A stretch of 64,000 nucleotides of DNA from Thiotrichaceae bacterium UBA4486 (GTDB taxonomy: Bacteria > Pseudomonadota > Gammaproteobacteria > Eutrophobiales > Eutrophobiaceae), in contig DGNS01000006.1 of assembly GCA_002389045.1 (NCBI GenBank), positions 124,001 through 188,000 of the forward strand. Reading direction: 5' to 3'. The notes beneath the pieces are model-generated. The model ran no database searches. It was not told where the DNA came from and saw only the letters and a program-made list of their open reading frames with translations. Positions 60,863-64,000 of this stretch are shown piece after piece (position 1 is the first letter of the stretch; the number at the start of each line of letters is the position of its first letter). The translations under genes were made by a program, and so were the position numbers.

Positions 60863-61851
60863 CGCACGCTAACATTCAACTCGACGAAAACGGCCATCTA
60901 AAACATTTCCTGAGTATTTATGGACTGGATCGCGGTTTATTACTGTCGATCCTGGATCATGCCCGATCGTTTGCCGGCGTCGGTGACCGTGCCGTCAAGA
61001 AGGTGCCCCTGCTGCGCGGCAAAACCATCGTCAACCTGTTCTTTGAGCCCAGCACCCGCACCCGCACGACTTTCGAACTCGCCGCCAAGCGACTCTCGGC
61101 GGATGTCCTGAACATCAACATTTCCACCTCGGCCACCAAAAAAGGCGAGAGTCTCTTTGATACCCTGCAAACGCTGGAAGCCATGCACTGTGATATGTTC
61201 GTCGTTCGCCATGCCAACAGCGGCGCCGCGCATTTTATTGCCGGCAAAGTGGCTCCGCACATCAGCGTAATCAACGGCGGCGACGGTCGCCACTCGCACC
61301 CGACCCAGGCCATGCTGGACATGTTCACCATCCAGCAGCACAAACCGGACTTCACCCGTTTGAAAGTGGCAATCGTCGGTGACATTCTGCATTCACGCGT
61401 CGCCCGTTCCGAGATCCATGCGCTGGCAACCCTCGGCGCCGAGGAAATACGGGTCATCGGCCCGAAGACGCTCATACCGACTGATATCGAGGCCATGGGC
61501 CCGCGCGTATTCCATAATCTCGAACAGGGCCTTGAGGATGTTGACGTGGTCATCATGCTGCGACTGCAGAACGAACGCATGTGCAGCGCCCTTCTGCCCA
61601 GCGAACATGAATATTTCCACCTCTACGGCCTGACCGAAAAGAAACTCGCCAACGCCAGGGCGGATGCCATTGTCATGCATCCCGGCCCCATCAATCGCGG
61701 TATCGAGATCGACTCCAGCGTGGCGGACGGCCGCCAGTCCGTAATCCTGCAACAGGTCAGTCACGGTATTGCCGTGCGCATGGCCGTCATGGCCATGACC
61801 ATGGGTTCGCTGGCCGATACGCCGACGCTGGAATCGCGTGATGAAGTTTAG
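60859..61851 (+). CDS. pyrB: Aspartate carbamoyltransferase catalytic subunit
   Basis: This 330-residue enzyme has the carbamoyl-phosphate site NLFFEPSTRTRTTFELAAKR (in part: FEPSTRTRTTFE), VRHANSGAAHF, GDGRHSHPTQAMLD and VMHPGPINRGIEID. The long N-terminal extension (about 20 residues) is the type found with dodecameric ATCase that needs the non-catalytic PyrC' partner. No pyrI is present, in agreement. It overlaps pyrC' by about 11 bases. Confidence 0.96.
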   Translation: MTHANIQLDENGHLKHFLSIYGLDRGLLLSILDHARSFAGVGDRAVKKVPLLRGKTIVNLFFEPSTRTRTTFELAAKRLSADVLNINISTSATKKGESLFDTLQTLEAMHCDMFVVRHANSGAAHFIAGKVAPHISVINGGDGRHSHPTQAMLDMFTIQQHKPDFTRLKVAIVGDILHSRVARSEIHALATLGAEEIRVIGPKTLIPTDIEAMGPRVFHNLEQGLEDVDVVIMLRLQNERMCSALLPSEHEYFHLYGLTEKKLANARADAIVMHPGPINRGIEIDSSVADGRQSVILQQVSHGIAVRMAVMAMTMGSLADTPTLESRDEV

Positions 61852-63118
61852 TATCCGTAATGGCCATCTGGTGGACCCGGCCAACCAGGTCGACGGGGTA
61901 CGGGACCTGTACGTGGCCGACGGTTATGTCGTTGGTGTCGGCAAGGCGCCCGACGGCTTCACAGCGGACCGCGAGATTGACGCCGGCGGCCAGGTCGTTT
62001 GCCCGGGACTGGTGGACCTCAGTGTGCGTTTACGCGAGCCCGGGCAGGAACACAAGGCAACCATCGCCAGTGAACTGGATGCCGCCGTCAGCAGCGGCAT
62101 CACCAGTGTCTGTTGCCAGCCCGACACCAAACCGGTTCTCGATAACCCGGCCGTGGCCGAACTGATACACCAGCGTGCCCTGAACAATGATCTCTGCCGG
62201 ATCCTGCCGCTGGCCGCGCTTACCCAGGGCCTGGCCGGCCAGACACTGACGGATATGAACGCCCTGAAGGAGATCGGCTGTATCGGTGTTTCCAATGCCA
62301 ACGCCGACATGAACAACGCCGAGGTGCTGCGCCGGGCCCTGGAATACGCCAGCAGTTGCAACTTGACGGTGCACCTGTTCTGCGAGGATCCCTGCCTGAA
62401 AAACGACGGTGTGGTACATGAAGGCGCGCTGGGCACGCGCCTGGGTCTGCCCGGCATACCGGCGACCGCGGAAACTCTATCAGTCAGCCGCGCCTTGTTA
62501 CTTGCCTGCCAGACCGGTGCACGCGTCCATTTGTCGCGCATCACCTGCGCCGGCAGTATTGACCTCATTGCCCGGGCGCGAGACCACGGATTGCCCGTCA
62601 GTGCCGATACCGGGATCTGTCATCTGCACCTGAATGACACCGAGGTGGACAATTTCAATACCCAGTGCCATCTTGACCCGCCGCTGCGCACCGAAACCGA
62701 TCGCCTGGCCCTGCTTCAGGCTCTTTCTGACGGCGTTATCCAGGCCATCTGTTCCGATCATCAACCCCATGATAACGATGCCAAGGCAGCGCCTTTCAGT
62801 CTCAGCGAACCCGGCGCCTCCACCATCGAACACCTGCTCGGCCTGGTCATGAAACTGGTCAGGGAAGAGTACCTGACCCTGGTCGATGCCATTGCCGCCC
62901 TCACCCATCATCCGGCGGCTATCGTGATGCCGGATCTCGGACGGCTGGACGTGGACCGGCCGGCGGATGTGTGTATTTTTCATCCGGGGAAAACATTCAC
63001 CATCGACCGGCGCTCGATGATCAGCGCCGGGAAAAACACGCCTTTCGATGGTTGGGAACTACCGGCCACGGTAACCCATACGCTGATAGACGGGCGCCTT
63101 GTGTATACTGTCGATTAA
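61841..63118 (+). CDS. Dihydroorotase-like PyrC', probably catalytically inactive
   Basis: This 425-residue protein is of the amidohydrolase/dihydroorotase family. The first metal site, normally DxHxHxR, reads PGLVDLSVRLREPG, so both His ligands are replaced. The carbamylated Lys region reads GCIGVSNANAD without Lys. The third-site DHQPHD is present. This pattern matches PyrC' (PyrX) of Pseudomonas, a pseudo-enzyme that scaffolds PyrB. A genuine dihydroorotase must be encoded elsewhere. I use ATG 61841; GTG 61838 is also possible. Confidence 0.88.
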   Translation: MKFSIRNGHLVDPANQVDGVRDLYVADGYVVGVGKAPDGFTADREIDAGGQVVCPGLVDLSVRLREPGQEHKATIASELDAAVSSGITSVCCQPDTKPVLDNPAVAELIHQRALNNDLCRILPLAALTQGLAGQTLTDMNALKEIGCIGVSNANADMNNAEVLRRALEYASSCNLTVHLFCEDPCLKNDGVVHEGALGTRLGLPGIPATAETLSVSRALLLACQTGARVHLSRITCAGSIDLIARARDHGLPVSADTGICHLHLNDTEVDNFNTQCHLDPPLRTETDRLALLQALSDGVIQAICSDHQPHDNDAKAAPFSLSEPGASTIEHLLGLVMKLVREEYLTLVDAIAALTHHPAAIVMPDLGRLDVDRPADVCIFHPGKTFTIDRRSMISAGKNTPFDGWELPATVTHTLIDGRLVYTVD

Positions 63119-63138
63119 TCCAGAACGCCACGACTACA

Positions 63139-64000
63139 ATGCAGCATCCGGACAGCCGCGGAACGATATTCTCTGAAAACGCCACCGTCATCGATCACAA
63201 GGCTTATGCCGGCGAGCAGTACGTGCTGAGGTTACGGGCGCCGAAGACAGCGGCGCACAGCCGGGCCGGAAGTTTCATACATCTGCAATGCGATGCCACC
63301 CTGCCCATGCGAAGGCCCATGTCCATCATGCGCGCCGATGCCGATGCCGGCTGGATTGATATCCTTTACAAGGCCCATGGCGAAGGCACACGACTGCTCG
63401 CACACCGCAAAATCGACGACCAACTGGGAATTCTCGGCCCCATCGGCGTACCGTTCAAACAGAACGGTTATCGCCGCCTGCCGCTGCTGATTGGTGGTGG
63501 TGTCGGCATGCCTCCCATGATCTACCTGGCTGAGCATCTGCGTAAACAGCATAGGGATAGCGAACCATTCGTAATTCTTGGCTCGGAAGTGCCGTTTCCG
63601 TTCAAGCCCGTGCCCTCGACCATCCTGGTGAGCGGGATCCCCGGCGATGCCATCGCCGCCATGCCATTGCTGGAGGACTGGCAGATTGCCAGTCGTCTCA
63701 CCAGTCAGCAGGGTTACCCCGGCTGCCATCAGGGTCTGGTCACGGATCTTGCCCGGGAATGGATCAGCGCAAGGGATGCGCACCTTGAGGAAATCGAGAT
63801 ATTCGCCTGCGGTCCCACACCCATGTTGCGCGCCGTGGCCCACCTGGCCCAGGAATTCGAACTGCCCTGCCAGGTCTCACTGGAGGAATACATGGCCTGT
63901 GCCGTGGGTGGTTGTGCCGGCTGTGCCGTGAGGATAGAAACGGCGACGGGACCGGCGATGAAACGGGTCTGTGTGGACGGACCGGTATTCGAGGGCGCCG
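63139..64000 (+). CDS. pyrK: PyrK-like dihydroorotate dehydrogenase electron-transfer subunit (3' truncated)
   Basis: The frame from ATG 63139 stays open to the window edge (287 codons seen). It encodes a ferredoxin-reductase-type fold: an FAD region MRRPMSIMRAD (RxxS-like RRPMSI), nucleotide motif LLIGGGVGMPPMIYLAE, EIFACGPTPMLRAV, and an iron-sulfur motif CAVGGCAGCAVR...VCVDGP with four Cys. In PyrK this cluster passes electrons from NADH to PyrD type 1B. Other members of the family serve other reductases, so the name rests on the pyr context. It starts 20 bases after pyrC'. Confidence 0.8.
   Translation, partial: MQHPDSRGTIFSENATVIDHKAYAGEQYVLRLRAPKTAAHSRAGSFIHLQCDATLPMRRPMSIMRADADAGWIDILYKAHGEGTRLLAHRKIDDQLGILGPIGVPFKQNGYRRLPLLIGGGVGMPPMIYLAEHLRKQHRDSEPFVILGSEVPFPFKPVPSTILVSGIPGDAIAAMPLLEDWQIASRLTSQQGYPGCHQGLVTDLAREWISARDAHLEEIEIFACGPTPMLRAVAHLAQEFELPCQVSLEEYMACAVGGCAGCAVRIETATGPAMKRVCVDGPVFEGA

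Overview
The window is a contiguous stretch of gammaproteobacterial chromosome of moderately high GC. Several neighbourhoods are typical of that class: ygfB-pepP-ubiH-ubi hydroxylase, zapA followed by 6S RNA, and yqgE-ruvX-pyrR-pyrB-pyrC'. FimS/AlgZ-AlgR, Rsd/AlgQ and YqgE/AlgH homologues point the same way. I cannot name a genus. No rRNA, tRNA, CRISPR array, transposase or prophage is visible.

Layout. 1-8.3 kb: the 3' end of a FimS/AlgZ-type kinase gene with its AlgR-type regulator, then gshA, rsmE, hspQ, a TerB-like gene, rsd, a eukaryotic-type Ser/Thr kinase and a Mo-cofactor-carrier-like protein. 8.3-15.2 kb: an ABC ATPase, a major pilin with a sigma-54 promoter, a class III cyclase, an ABC-2 permease with a partner protein, and a PilS-like sensor kinase. 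15.2-32 kb: a large minus-strand MSHA-type (type IVa-like) pilus locus: NtrC-family regulator, mshM, mshL, mshN, mshE, mshG, mshI, mshJ, mshK, a giant repeat-bearing pseudopilin and a minor pilin. 32.3-36.2 kb: the methyl-cycle genes metF, ahcY (behind an SAH riboswitch) and metK. 36.3-45.8 kb: a redoxin, an SGNH protein and the carbon cluster tkt-gap-pgk-pyk-fba. 46-58 kb: a candidate sigma-54-dependent sRNA, rhomboid protease, carbonic anhydrase, purC, speD, a FecR-domain protein, glnS, and the ubiquinone/pepP/ygfB operon. 58-64 kb: a ZapB-like gene, zapA, 6S RNA, an EVE protein, yqgE-ruvX, and pyrimidine genes ending in a truncated pyrK-like gene.

How the parts may work together. The pilus locus appears to have its own sensor kinase and NtrC-type regulator at its two ends. 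The pilin promoter has a -24/-12 (sigma-54) signature, and an almost identical promoter lies 36 kb away in front of a terminator-ended, ORF-less transcript. MshE has an N-terminal MshEN domain, suggesting c-di-GMP control.

The most unusual feature is a set of intergenic arrays of phase-locked 7-bp repeats (about eight loci). They sit at gene 3' ends and often start exactly at, or contain, the stop codon. In convergent gene pairs they form two inverted arms. Two of them share a 25-bp core and two others share a different spacer. I know of no named element matching this arrangement.
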